Below are positions 10,593 through 22,328 of a stretch of DNA of 64,000 nt, piece by piece. Source of the stretch: Chaetorhynchus papuensis (Eukaryota > Chordata > Aves > Passeriformes > Rhipiduridae); assembly GCA_013396525.1 (NCBI GenBank), contig VWYX01000836.1, positions 204,416 through 268,415 of the forward strand, given 5' to 3'. A program made the translations under genes and the position numbers. The notes beneath the pieces are model-generated. The model saw only the letters and a program-made list of their open reading frames with translations, was not told the DNA's origin and did not search any database. Numbering within the stretch: position 1 is the stretch's first letter; each line of letters opens with the position of its first letter.

Positions 10593-13500
10593 CTTTCACA
10601 CCCCCACCCCCAATTTAGTTATTTTATTTTGCTGTATTGTCATAATTATGCTGTGTGTAGTGGAAACAAAGAACCAGCATCCTTGTTTCCAAGACAAACT
10701 GCACATTCCAACTCTTACCATTTTTTAGGGAACCAGAAGGAAAATTAAGAATACAAACCAGACATCTAAACTGAAGCATTTTGCTCAGTGTCATATTAAA
10801 TACCAGTAGGAACAGAGCAATAATTTTCTATCTGATTTTCTCCTGTTTTAAAAAATGTATATCTTAATGGTATTTAAAATATAACCCATATCCAGACAGG
10901 GTCAAAATGTTATTATTGACAGTGGTCTAGTGAACATTTGTCCTCTTTTTTTACAATTTCCAGCCTAATTCTGTGTTGATAAGAGTGTATTAGATTTAAT
11001 ATTGACGTGTCTTCGGTTCGGACATAACTTTTTTTTTAGGTGCTCCTTGATACATGTCATAGCAGAAGGAAGTGCCCTGTCTTGATCATCCTCTTAGGCA
11101 GTCCTTTGCCTGCCCCACTTCACTGCTGAGCAGCTGCTGATGTATAGGATAGCTTCTGTGCCAGTTACATTGTGGGGTGGCAAGTTCATGACAGCTAAAA
11201 ATTGATTATTATAAATCTGATGAAATAGAGAATAGTACTGGTGCTAGTGTTGTGCTTTGATGAGCCAAGGACAAAATGCCTGACATGTTTTTGTGTGTAT
11301 AATTTAGCTTTATTTTGTTGCCCAGGGTGTGTTTCAGGTCACCTAAATCTAGCTGTATGGACAGGCACTAGTGTTGAGTAACTCCCTGCTGGGATTTTTC
11401 TGTTCTGTCTTCAAAGAAGCTCATACCTTGTCCTTTTTATTTTAATTTTTTTTCAAGCTGGCCAAAACCAGCTAGAAAAACCATGCCCCTAAGCAGTGTC
11501 TCTCCCTGGTGTGATATCCCACCTTCATTTTCATAGTAGCATAGTTCCCTTCATACTTTCTGTTTCTCATTTGTAGATTTCAAAGCACAGTGAAGACCAG
11601 TAGCAATATACCAGTATCTGAGTGGGAAACTGAAGCATCATGATCTGAGAATGGAATAAAATAAAAAGAAAGCCATAAGTAGAATCTGTGTTTTGTATTG
11701 CCCAATGAACTGCTCAAACCTCCTGGGCAAACTGGAACATGAGTCCTCTTTGGATTTTTTTTTTTTTTTCTGCAGAAATGCTAGAACTTGGAATTCAGGT
11801 ATGTGATAATTTCCAGTTTCTTTTAACATTTTAATTACACTCGCAGCTTACAGATACAAGACTCAAAAGTTCAAATACGTGAAAAATAAAGACTTTGGAT
11901 GCGTTCTCTAAAAAAAGCACATTTTTTTAAGCAATCTCCTGAGCTTTGAAGAGGACTTTAGTCATGGCTCTCCCCTCCTCAAATGCCTAAGATTTCACGG
12001 TTTTCCCCTCAAACCTTTGCTGTCTCTTGTGTGTGTGTTCAGCCAGTACAGTATGCTCTGTTTATGCAGTGCTGGTAAATAGTGCAGCGTAGCAGGTCTC
12101 TGCATAGGGAGCCCTGGTAGCGCTCCAGTCTGTCTAGTGCAGAGATGTTTCAGTTCTGAAAAGCTGGGTGGTCTTGGAGGGAAAGGAAACAATAGCCTGA
12201 TTTAAGTAGCTATATTTTAAGAGACCACCTCCTTGCCTTTTTAGGGGTTGGGGGGTAGGGAGAAGTAAAAATGGCATAATTTAATCCATTATCAAAAGCC
12301 AAGCAAGTCTTTAAAGGACCCCTTTTCACAATCTATCACTTTTTTTTCCCCTCCGTTTGAAAACAAAACAAGAATCCTGTTGGAATTCTTTATTGGATTT
12401 TGGGGTTTTGCATGGGTTTTTTGCATAAAAATGATAACTGAGATACAATGGAAGGAGTATGTCCTGGATCAGTGGCAACTTACAGTAATGCTCTGCATCT
12501 GTTGGTGTGGAGTATTTAACAATACAGAGCAGTGCATATGCTTATGCCTGAACTGCAGTCAATGAGACCTTTTGTGGGTTTAGAGCTAATTGCAGTAATT
12601 CTATGTAGCAGGGCATTGTACTGTAGAAAATACCTCTTAATGTTGTGGTTTGGTCCAATAAGAAAGAATTTAGCAGTAAGGCTGATTAGGATTAAAGACT
12701 TAATGTGGGTCAAAATTATTTCTCTGGATGATTATTTTAGACTAAAATAAATATAACTTTGCTAGTGATTTTCAGTCACCTGCAAGGAGGTAGATACTGT
12801 CTTTTTGCCTAATATACTATGTGATAATGTTTTGTGTAGTGTTAAATAATGCTGGATTCCTAAACTTTAAAAATATAAGTACAATATATATGAAAAATGC
12901 ATAATTCTGGCAGTCTGGAATGTTGTTAAAGGGTATAGAAGGGAGTTCAGAGGGGTACTGAACTCACATACTCTCTGTGTGTGTTCCTCTGGAAAAAAAA
13001 TCTAGTGAAGAATACATAACTGCTTCAATGTGTGTGGGACAATAAAATATATATACTCTTGTTACCACTTCAGCATATGTATATGCTTCATTTCAGTAAA
13101 GTGAACTTACTGCTCATAATGCAGCAAAAATCACCATTAAGTGATATTTAAGAGAGTTTTTAAATTCAGTTTAAGCCTCTAAACAATATGGCCTCTAAAT
13201 AAAAGGGAAATTGTTTTGTTTTCTGTTGAAGAACAAATAGTTTCATACATAACAAGCTGCTTCAGGACTTATCCTTTCTAAGTCTTTAAAGGCTGATTTG
13301 GTCTTTACAGAAGAAAATTCAGTTGTGACTCCCACTTGCGTTGCACTGCTGCCAACATACCTAGGGTATGATTAAGATGGTAGTGCATGTTACTGAACAG
13401 TTTGAAGCAAACAAAGTGTTTTCATGGCTGTTCATTATTTTGCGTGTGCACATATGCAAATATTATATGGGTAAAAAGTAAAGAGCAAGGTTTCTAGCTG

Positions 13501-14676
13501 AAGCTGTTTGTAAGCATTCCTTTATTAGCTACTCTTTTTTTTTTTTTTTTCTAAAATTATGGCTATATTGCTGTGTATGTTTGGAGTCATTTTAGATACT
13601 GTTATTTATTTCCCTTCAGTAAATGTTGGCTGCCTGCCTTCATTTCTTTATGTCTTTGCCAGTGATAAATTTCCGAACACATTATGCTAGACTTTGGAAT
13701 TGAGCTGTTGTAGCTCAAACATTGTTTTATCAGAGACTTGAAGGGAGTGCATCTACTGTTATTTTGACTAAGCTGTTGCCTTTTTTAATTGGCAATGTAG
13801 TGTATGCTTTGCCACATTACATTTATGAAATTAATTTAAAACCATATTTTTTCTGTACTTTTTTTAAATTTGGTAGTCCGTGATAGGTATCTGAAACCAT
13901 AACTATTACTGTTTATTCCTCATTTTTGTATTTATTTCTTGCATTTCTTCTATTTGCCTTACACAAGGTTTGCTTGCTCTTTTTATGTAAGATCTTTAGA
14001 TTCAGTGCTTTGCTTGGAATACAGTAACTAAATTTTATGGTATCATATTAAGCAAAGTGATGCACTGCAGCCCTTGTTATGCACTCAGTCTGTGGCTCAG
14101 ATCTGTTTTCTAAGACAGTGCAAGCAACCTTGAGAAAAGGAGGAAGGCTTCATGGGGATAGGGAAGTCCTTTTACAGCTGACTGTTGCTTACATGAGTTG
14201 CTGGTAGGAAAACAAGAGTAGAAACTGGATCTACGAAAGGAAGTCCTCCACCTAAGGAACTGGATAATAGAGCACATATTTTCAGATGAGTTTGTGCTCT
14301 GCTTCACTCAGTGAAATACAGCAGAGGATGTATATTTCAAAAACACAGTGTCTCTTTAGACTCCACCGGAGCACAAGGAACAGAATTCAAACTGAGTCAG
14401 CGTCCCTCTTTGCCTGTTTTTGAGGCTGTAAAACTATTTGCTTGTGACCTGAGTTGAATGCAAGCTTAGAAAAAATGCCATTTTAGGCACTTAACAAGGT
14501 CCAGAGCAGATTATTTGCAGGACTGCCCTGCACAAGGCTGAATTTAAATCCTAAATGGTTAAGCTTGTACAGTTGAAAACATAGCGCTGCTTGCTTCACC
14601 AGCCAGCTCCTAGCATTGGCAGTGCTTGTCCTGAGTAAATCATAAGCACATCAGTGAGGTTACTGCCACTGGCCTT
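10593..14676. other. non-coding AT-rich sequence
   Basis: No exon is recognised. A run of 15 T followed by CTGCAG at 11755-11775 looks like a splice acceptor, but the sequence after it (AAATGCTAG) does not continue as a coding exon. A 16-T run occupies 13535-13550. A fragment GGGAAACTGAAGCA near 11628 is reminiscent of MIR core sequence but too short to call. Confidence 0.55.
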
Positions 14677-14765
14677 CATTTTGAAGACTGGGAAATTGAA
14701 GCACAAGGTGACATGTCAGGGAGGTATTGTCAGGACAGTCTCTGGACTGCCAGGATATCAGCTGA
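14677..14765 (-). mobile_element. MIR/CORE-SINE-like relic
   Basis: CATTTTGAAGACTGGGAAATTGAAGCACAAGGTGACATGTCAGGG corresponds position by position to the reverse complement of the conserved MIR core (CATTTTACAGATGAGGAAACTGAGGCACAGAGAGG and onward). It is followed by a diverged stretch ending near GGACTGCCAGGAT, where the tRNA-derived part would start. Strongly diverged, as expected for an element predating the amniote radiation. Confidence 0.55.
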
Positions 14766-15876
14766 AGGCACAGTACAACACACCAGCAACTTCGGTTTGG
14801 CCCATGTGATGCCAAGGAGGAGTGATTGATTCAAGTGCTCTTTGGATACATAAGGGCACTGTGTTAGTGGTCTGTTTGTTCCTATTATGCTCTGAAAGAC
14901 TTTCTCTCTTTAAAGCTGTTAAATATACATCCATATTTTGGAAACAGTAATTGTCTGGTCCTTAATCTTTCACTTTTATATTGTACCTAACCCATCAGTT
15001 TTCTTCCTTATTTGTTAGTTTAAAACTTTTTTCCAGTTTGGCAAAGGTTGACAGACTTCCATAGTAGTCTTTATGCCTAAACATTCTTAATCTGAAATAA
15101 TTTTTCAACAATAAGGATATAAAAACTTGATTTTAAAAGCTGGAGTAGAAGTTTCTATGTGTGATTTTAAGCTGTGGATAGCAGTGGCAGGCACAGTTGC
15201 TGTAGCTCAGACGAGAGAAAGGTGTTTGTTATATGGTGCTGCTCAGGGAGGGCGGTTCAGGGGTGTAGTGCTACAGAGCCTGCTACAGCCCTATGAGCAC
15301 ATATTAGATAATGTGAGTGCTTGAAAAAGATTTTCAGAGATATTTCAAATGGGCATTTAGTTTTATAAAATACTGAGGTCAGGTGCAGTTTTTCTGAAAC
15401 TGAATTGAAACAGCGAGTATAATCTACATGGGAATGGATTTTATTTCCATATGCTGCACAAGAGAACATGTTAGCAGTGGAGGGGGGACTGGGAAATATA
15501 CTCTTCAGTGAGGTAAGAAGAAACAAATGAGCCTGAAACTAGTCTGTTTGGCTCTCAACACAAGAACACACATCAAAAAAATCTTCAAGCAATTCTAAAA
15601 TAAGTAAAAAAACTTTCATCTCTCATTTATCTATCAGCACAACTTCTGATTCAGGCCTACATACTTTTCTTTTTGCAACGGTTTTTGTACCCTCTATCTG
15701 TGCGTTCCCATGAACTTTGGAGAATCATTGACTTCTGTGGCAGCATGTATTTAGTGAGACTGTGTGCAGGAAAAAAAATTGCAGAGCCGTTAATTTAGAC
15801 TCTTGTTATGTGGCTCATCTTTTAATGAGGATCAAATAGGTGATAAATTTCAGATTTAAAATATTTTACTTCTATT

Positions 15877-15915
15877 TTTTTTTTCTCCCCAATATTTAAT
15901 TGGGGAGAAAAAAAA
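15877..15915. repeat. perfect 17-bp inverted repeat with 5-nt loop
   Basis: The left arm (eight T, CTCCCCAAT) at 15877-15893 and the right arm (ATTGGGGAG, eight A) at 15899-15915 are exact reverse complements. They are separated by ATTTA. The structure would form a stable hairpin in RNA or single-stranded DNA. It is not associated with any gene I can see. Confidence 0.9.
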
Positions 15916-15973
15916 GCAGCTGTATAGTCCTTTAATCCTTATATTGGTGATATTTTTATGCTTAGGTGTTTGC

Positions 15974-16040
15974 TGTGGGTTTTTTGTTTTGTTTGAGTGA
16001 TTTTTGGTTGCTGCTGTTAGGGGAGTTTTGGTTGTTTTTC
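15974..16040 (+). repeat. G/T-rich low-complexity tract
   Basis: A run made almost only of G and T on the plus strand, with blocks such as GTGGGTTTTTTGTTTTG. Similar tracts recur in the window (22.2, 33.6, 35.1, 47.4 and 53.4 kb). Confidence 0.65.
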
Positions 16041-19000
16041 TTCTATATGCATTTCTAAAAGGATGACAAATTGCCCTCAGAAATCATGGGAGCAAATCAA
16101 GCATAGAAATTTTGTCCCAAAGGATGACCTTCGGAAGAAAATGTATGAAAATACCTGACACGGGGACTTATGATAAAAAATTACTTATTCACAGTGATGA
16201 CATTGTCCCTCCTATCCTACAGTCTGTGTTCTCAGTGAAGCATACAAGATGGGATTTTGTTTGGTTGTGGCAATACATTGCTGCTGTTACTACTAATCCT
16301 TCACGCAGCTTGTTAGAGCACTCATTCTGTTACTCTCCTGAAGCATTAACTTAGTTTTAAGTCTATGGGATGCCTCCTGCCTACCTGCAAATTCCCAGTT
16401 AGAATGGATGCAGCACACTGCTTTTAACAGAGAAGTTACCTTCATATTGTCAAGTAATTGGCAAACCTTTACATGCTGGGATAGACTTCAGCATTGCTAA
16501 AAATTAAATTGACACCCTGCCAACTTCATTCATGCTTTAACATCGTTGACTTCAATGGCATTACAGCACGTCTGAGTTTACTCTATTGTGCTTATGTTGC
16601 TTGGTTTTTCCAGGCACAGATACAGGAAGGAACAGGGTGGATATAGAATAGCTGATATCGTCTTTGTCTTTCCCATGATTCATTTTCCTTGTAAATTAGT
16701 TTCACTGAAGGAAATGATATAACTTAGTAAATACTTGGCCCAGTTCTTCATACAAACAAAACACATTATGGAAAAAAAAATTCTTTGTCCATTAGAGTTT
16801 GACAGCATTGTGTTCATGAAACTTGTCTGACATCTGAGAACATAATAGGGATATTCCATCTGAAGCAAGGAACAAACAAAACATTTCAAATGAGATGGCG
16901 GTGACTAAGTAACTTTTCACAATATGGGAATTTGTGTGTCTTTTTTTGGATGTTTTATAACATTGTGGTAATCTCTACAGAGTCTAATGAAACCAAAGAG
17001 CTTACACAATAGTTTTATTTGGAGAATTGTCAATGAAAGTAGGACCAAAAGTAGAAAAATAAGCAAATTTAGTGTAATAGGCAACAAATTTGTCTAACCT
17101 GATGATTGTAACTATCATGTTTTATGGAAAGAAATTACAGAAAAATAAAAGCAGTGTGGTCTTGAATTCTACCCTGTAGGGAAACACTTAAGTGTGAATT
17201 GTGAGTCTGAAAATTACATTTTGGGGAATCTCTCTTCATATTTTACTCATTTGTTTTCCCACTGCTACTTCAGCAGCCACTCTCGGAGCTGGCAGAAAAA
17301 AAATGAGGACAAACTTAGTTTTATCCTGGCTCTTCTGTAGGCACTGATCGTTCTTTTTCCTCTGCAGAGGAAGCTTGCTTGCCTTACCTCATTTTGAGTT
17401 GCTGCGTAGTATGTCGTTTTCACGACCTGTTGCAGTGACTGTGCTGCTCTTTGAGTCTGTGCATTTGCTCCTTCTTTACTGCACAGATCCTTGCCTTTGC
17501 ATGTTGTCTGTGATCCCTTACCCTTTGGCAGCATCCTGCTTTTGCACTGGCTAGCTCTCGTGTGACTCTGCTCTTGTGGACAATGTCTTCCCTTGCATCA
17601 GACTGGCCAGGGATCCAGTATCGCGTGCAGCTTTCTGTACTTGGCTACAGTTCAGTATGAAGATCTGCTGAACTACTTTGTTGCTCTCTATCATGTTCTA
17701 CTTTAAACTGCCCATCATGAGGCTAAATGGAAAACAGTCTTTATAGAGGGCTGTTGGGCTGACCTGCACTGCTCTCACTTTTTATTTTACTGATTTTACA
17801 AAGCCATTGCCCTTCCTTCCCTATGGATAATATTTTACTAAAAGGAAGAAAAGTGTCCTTTTGTTCTTCATTCTGTTTCCTTCAACAGTAAGATCTTGAT
17901 CCATGGCTAAGGCAGAAAGTAAGTAACCTTACTCAAATTTTTAGTTTGTTGCATTACATAAGGAGTCAATGAAAGGATAAGGAGGGCAACTCTTTAAACA
18001 CATGCTGAATTAGAAAAGTGGCTGAGGTAGTGGGACCAGTCCTTTTAAAAACCATGCCACATGGCACTGTTACTATCATTAGGATTCATTTTGGGACTGT
18101 TTTCCTTAATTCTTCTTTCAGTGCCAATGCTCTGCATTATTTATCTCCAGTGCTTGTGAGAGAAAATTCTTCTGTGGTTTAGAGTTGGCATGCAAATCAT
18201 AAATTAAAATAGACTGGTAGCTAAGCAGCTCTTTGAAAGCAGTATTACTTTGAAGTAAAATCTGCTCTTCCTGCAAACCGTTTAAAATACAAGGACAGGT
18301 TTGTGTGCCGGAGAGCCCAGCCGTGATATGCAGGAATACAGACAAGCGTTAGTGGGGTTTTCTTTGGGCTGGGAGAGGCCAGGGAAGAGCAGCAGTGGGA
18401 GAAAATTTGATTATAGATTTGATTTATGTCCACTCTCCCACTTTGCTGAGCTGGTTGACAGGCAGCTAGTGGAACTCCCTTTAAGACTGTATTTTGGGGA
18501 GGGGCACCCTGTCTACTGAGCTTGCACAAACCCCTCCTCTAAAACTCTTTACTATTGTTTGTCCACTGGTCTCTTCTATAAGAAGTGTGCTTTCTTGCTG
18601 AGTACTGTTGTACTCTGAAGTAACTGCATGTATTTTTTTTTGTGACATTTATAACTCTAGGGTTTGTTTTCCTTTTTTCCCCCTCAGTGTTGTCTATATA
18701 TGTGTATACATAATTACAGTGGTATATTCTTCTATTAGAGAGTTTCAATATCTACTCTGTTTGAACCTAACATTGCAATTGTATAAGAATATTTAGGTGC
18801 GGTAATTAATTTTTCTCAAAGTCCACTGGCAAATTTCACAACCCAATGAAGTAGCATAAGTGTGTAGGAACTATTTTAACAATTCTAACAAATGCCAAAA
18901 GCCAAATCCTGTTCTGCTTTGTATCAGTGTAACACAGAAGTTAAAGACTTTCTGGTCTAGCATGGATTTACATTAATGTTGTACATGCATTTGGTTCTTT

Positions 19001-21759
19001 GGATTTTAGAAAATTATGCTGCCATTAAATTGAGTAGTGTAATAAAACAGAGCACAAAGCAGAAAAAAATCTCTCAGTATTACATTTTTACTTTTTTTTT
19101 CTAGTAAGTGCAAATAATAATGAGCCTGTTTTATGAAAAAGTAAAAGTAATATGAAAACAATTAATGTATTTTCTTATATTTGAAATCAAAATGTCTTTT
19201 CATAAAGCTCCATTGTGCTGACAGTGCTTTAAACAAGAAGGAAAAAAAGCCTTAACAAAATACAGAACTCATTCTCTAAAATATTCACTGTTTACTGCCT
19301 ATGAAAATCAGGATTTGCAGTATTTATTTGGGGTGATAGGACTTACTGGTGCATATGACACTGGGGTCTACTGGAGTTTAATTATTAGAGGGATGGTCCT
19401 TTGCTCTTTTGTGTTGAGAAACAGGTCATTTGTTGTAGTAGCAGGGGAGAATCCAGTGAGGCATCAGCTATGCCTTCCCCTACAGGTGGGCAGTTGAGAG
19501 GGCTGCTGAGTTTGCTCCTGGACTGTGACAGGTGAAAAACGGTATTTAATGAGTTTCCTTCCCAGACAATTAGCAGAGGGAGGGAGCTTTCCCATCTGTG
19601 CCCGGCACAAGCAGGGTTTGCTGGCTGCCACATTTCCTTTGTGAGAGTGATGGGTAATTCATAGAATGGGGTAATGACAATGACATTGCTGGCTGCAGTT
19701 GCTCTCACTAACTGTTCTGATGTGTTTAATCTCGGGGGTTTTTATTAAATACTTCCCACTAGTGTAAAAGGGCAACGTGAAAGAAGAGTTCCCACTAGGG
19801 CAGTCCTGTACGAGGACTGTGGAGGTCTTGCAGTAAAATGAACATAAATACAATCAACAACTCCCAGGCTGTACTTAACGTTCTCATCTGCACATGTGAC
19901 TTAAAAATAAGACATGTGTTTTGACTGCTTACTCTCTGTGTGAGCTACTAAATGTTGCCTTATTTTTGGCTAGTACTGGCTTTCCTGAAGCCCATTAGAT
20001 CGGTAAAATATACATAAATCCTTTTGAAGTCTTTATTAATTTCTTCCAATCCTTTTCAGGGTACCCTAATAAAGAAAATTTCAGTCTGGCACCAGAAGAC
20101 GCATGAAAAATCAGTGTATTACATTCATGTGAATGGCAATGTACCCTCCTCTCTGCAAATTCTCTTCTTAATTTAAACAGAGTTTTCTAATAGTGTATTT
20201 TATTCATCCTAGACTCTATTAATCTGTCTAATGCACAGACTTTAATTTCTTCACACGTCAGTTCTCCTGAAGTAATCGAAATTAGAACACATTAACATAT
20301 CACATCCTGCTGCTGATACTTGGTATTTACTTGCAATGATACATAGAATTTTCACAGAGGAAGGGGCAAGATGGGTAGCTATGCCTTCTGTAAAGCAAAC
20401 CAAAATTTCTTTGCAGGCTTTCCTGGAAAGTGTACTGTAAGTATATAGTATTTGGCTAAGAATATGTATGTTGGATGGCATTCAATTGCCTGGTAGCAGT
20501 GTTATTCTTCCTATGTATTCTTAGTATTTATTTTTCACTTTCCAAAAAACATTTTAGTCCTGAAGTCTACTTGAGCAATTTTATTTCATATGTTTTATTG
20601 CCCATTTATAAACTAGAATAAATACAGTTTTGAGTAGAGGGAGTTGCTTTGGTTTTCTTTTCCTTTTCTTTTATTTTAAACCTTCAATTCTGTGAAATAT
20701 AGCTGCCTTGGGGATTCCTTTGAAAAACCTGATAATGAATGTAAGATGTGAGTGACTGGTGTGTGATTGTGTTGATGTTTTCCCTTCTCTTGAGCCCAGT
20801 TTGAAATTCAGCTCTGCACAGCAGGGATTGTCCTCAGCCACATATGACTATTTTGAGGATTGTGTGCTTGAGTAGCTGTGCAGGCTTTGGGCAACTGGCA
20901 GCAGTTTGTCATGGCTGCCTTTAGGCTAGTAAACCTTGGGGATTTTAATCCCTGTCCCTCTCTGTCAGTCAAGTCTGTTTCACTTTTTAATGTACTGTTA
21001 TATATTTTCAAACAAATGGTGTTCATTCTGCAGTAGCTGCAGGAAAACCAAAGGGCCAAGTGTATAATGTAGGGGGTTTTACCTATTTTCCCCCAGCTGT
21101 GTCACTGAAAATTATTTGCTTTGTGATAGAATTGTTCATATTTAAATCATCAAGCATGCTTGCCTATTTTCTCACTGTTTTATTTTGATTGAGTACTTTG
21201 ATGCTGTGAATCCTGTCTGCATTTAATTCATTATAATCATGTGAAACTAAACCCTCAATGGCTTCCAAATGAATATTATTTAATTTTCTTTGGCGTTCAC
21301 ACGAACAGTGGCTTTGCCAGCGGAGTAGTAAGTAGAGATGCGTTTTTCACTTCTGTGTGACCTGGTCAGATTTTAGACCTGTTCTCTTTCCAAAGTTCTG
21401 AATATGATACTCTGAATATTATTATCACAATTTTCCTTCCTTTTATTCCCAAAATGTGAAAAGTAAAGAATAAATGGTGCAAGCTGGTTTTTTTCCCAGT
21501 GCTGTGCAAGTTGAAAAATGAGTTTCCACACTTAGGAGCCAGATACTCTGCAAAGATTATCAGGCATACTGATGATGTCCAGGAAGAATAATTCTAAGTT
21601 TATTTGTGACACTTCAAAAATACCATAAAATACGGAAAAAAGGGAAAAAGTATTTGTATGGGTTTAAGTGTGTATATATATGTATATAGCTTGCAAAACT
21701 TCACATTGTAATGTCGGCAGGACTCCCAACACCCCAAGTGAATTAGTTTTGATTTTATG

Positions 21760-21860
21760 CTTCTCTTTGTCCCTTGTTCTTCTTGGGCAAGTCAGTGAAT
21801 GTGGTTCACAGTCTTTATAGGTAACTCATACTAAAAGATTAGACTTTTCATTTCAACAAT
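21760..21860 (+). mobile_element. possible MIR core relic
   Basis: TTCTTGGGCAAGTCAGTGAA at about 21779-21798 matches the most conserved part of MIR-type SINEs (CTTGGGCAAGTCACTTAA). It is followed by a loosely alignable stretch. No tRNA-like head is discernible upstream. The call rests on about 15 matching bases. Confidence 0.35.
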
Positions 21861-22210
21861 TCAGTCATAGAAAAACAACTTAGGAATAAATTGTGCTTAA
21901 AATATAAGTGGTTTGAGGAGGAGACTGAGGCATTGTGTTTTATTGCCTCATGTAGTAGGGGAATCAGTGTGGTTTCAAAGGCTTTTTTGATTTTTGAAAT
22001 AATATAATTCTTTTCAAGTTTGGGAGGAGCAGGCAGCCAAGGAGTCAGATTTCTCACACCGAGCCCATGGAGCTGCACTGCTAACTGTGGTGTGCTTGAA
22101 GCAAACCAACAAAACTCACCCTCTGGGGCTTCTCCCAGCAGAAATAGGCACAGAGTCTAAATCTTTTGGGGGTTGTTACCCTTATTGTACAAAAGTGAGT
22201 TTGGGGATCA

Positions 22211-22328
22211 TTTTTGGTTTGAGTTTTTTTGGTGTTTTGTTTGGGGTTTTTTTTGTGGTCTAGTCGGGCTTTTGTTTGTTTTGAGGGTGACTGTTGGGGT
22301 TGGTGTTGTGGTTTTGTTTTTTTTTTTA
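22211..22328 (+). repeat. G/T-rich low-complexity tract
   Basis: About 115 bases composed almost entirely of T and G on the plus strand. It includes GTTTGGGG and GTTGGGGTTGGTG blocks, with only a few interrupting A and C. The open frame through it is a low-complexity artefact. Confidence 0.8.

Larger units (their letters stand above)
14766..21759. other. non-coding AT-rich sequence
   Basis: No exon or RNA gene is recognised. Listed separately within it are a perfect hairpin at 15877-15915 and a G/T-rich tract at 15974-16040. A short alternating TA/TG run lies near 21670-21690. The open frame at 17265-17534 on minus and others lack any recognisable motif. Confidence 0.55.

Noticed and set aside
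11755..11775. Strong-looking splice acceptor (15 T then CTGCAG) on plus
   Set aside because: The sequence that follows shows no open coding frame of any length that resembles a protein. T runs are frequent here.
15877..15915. Hairpin with T and A arms as a bacterial-type terminator
   Set aside because: The window is vertebrate nuclear DNA and no gene ends here. The A/T arms are part of the palindrome.
19655..19690. CATAGAATGGGG phrase as the 3' end of a CR1 element
   Set aside because: Only about ten bases fit and the CR1 body does not follow.
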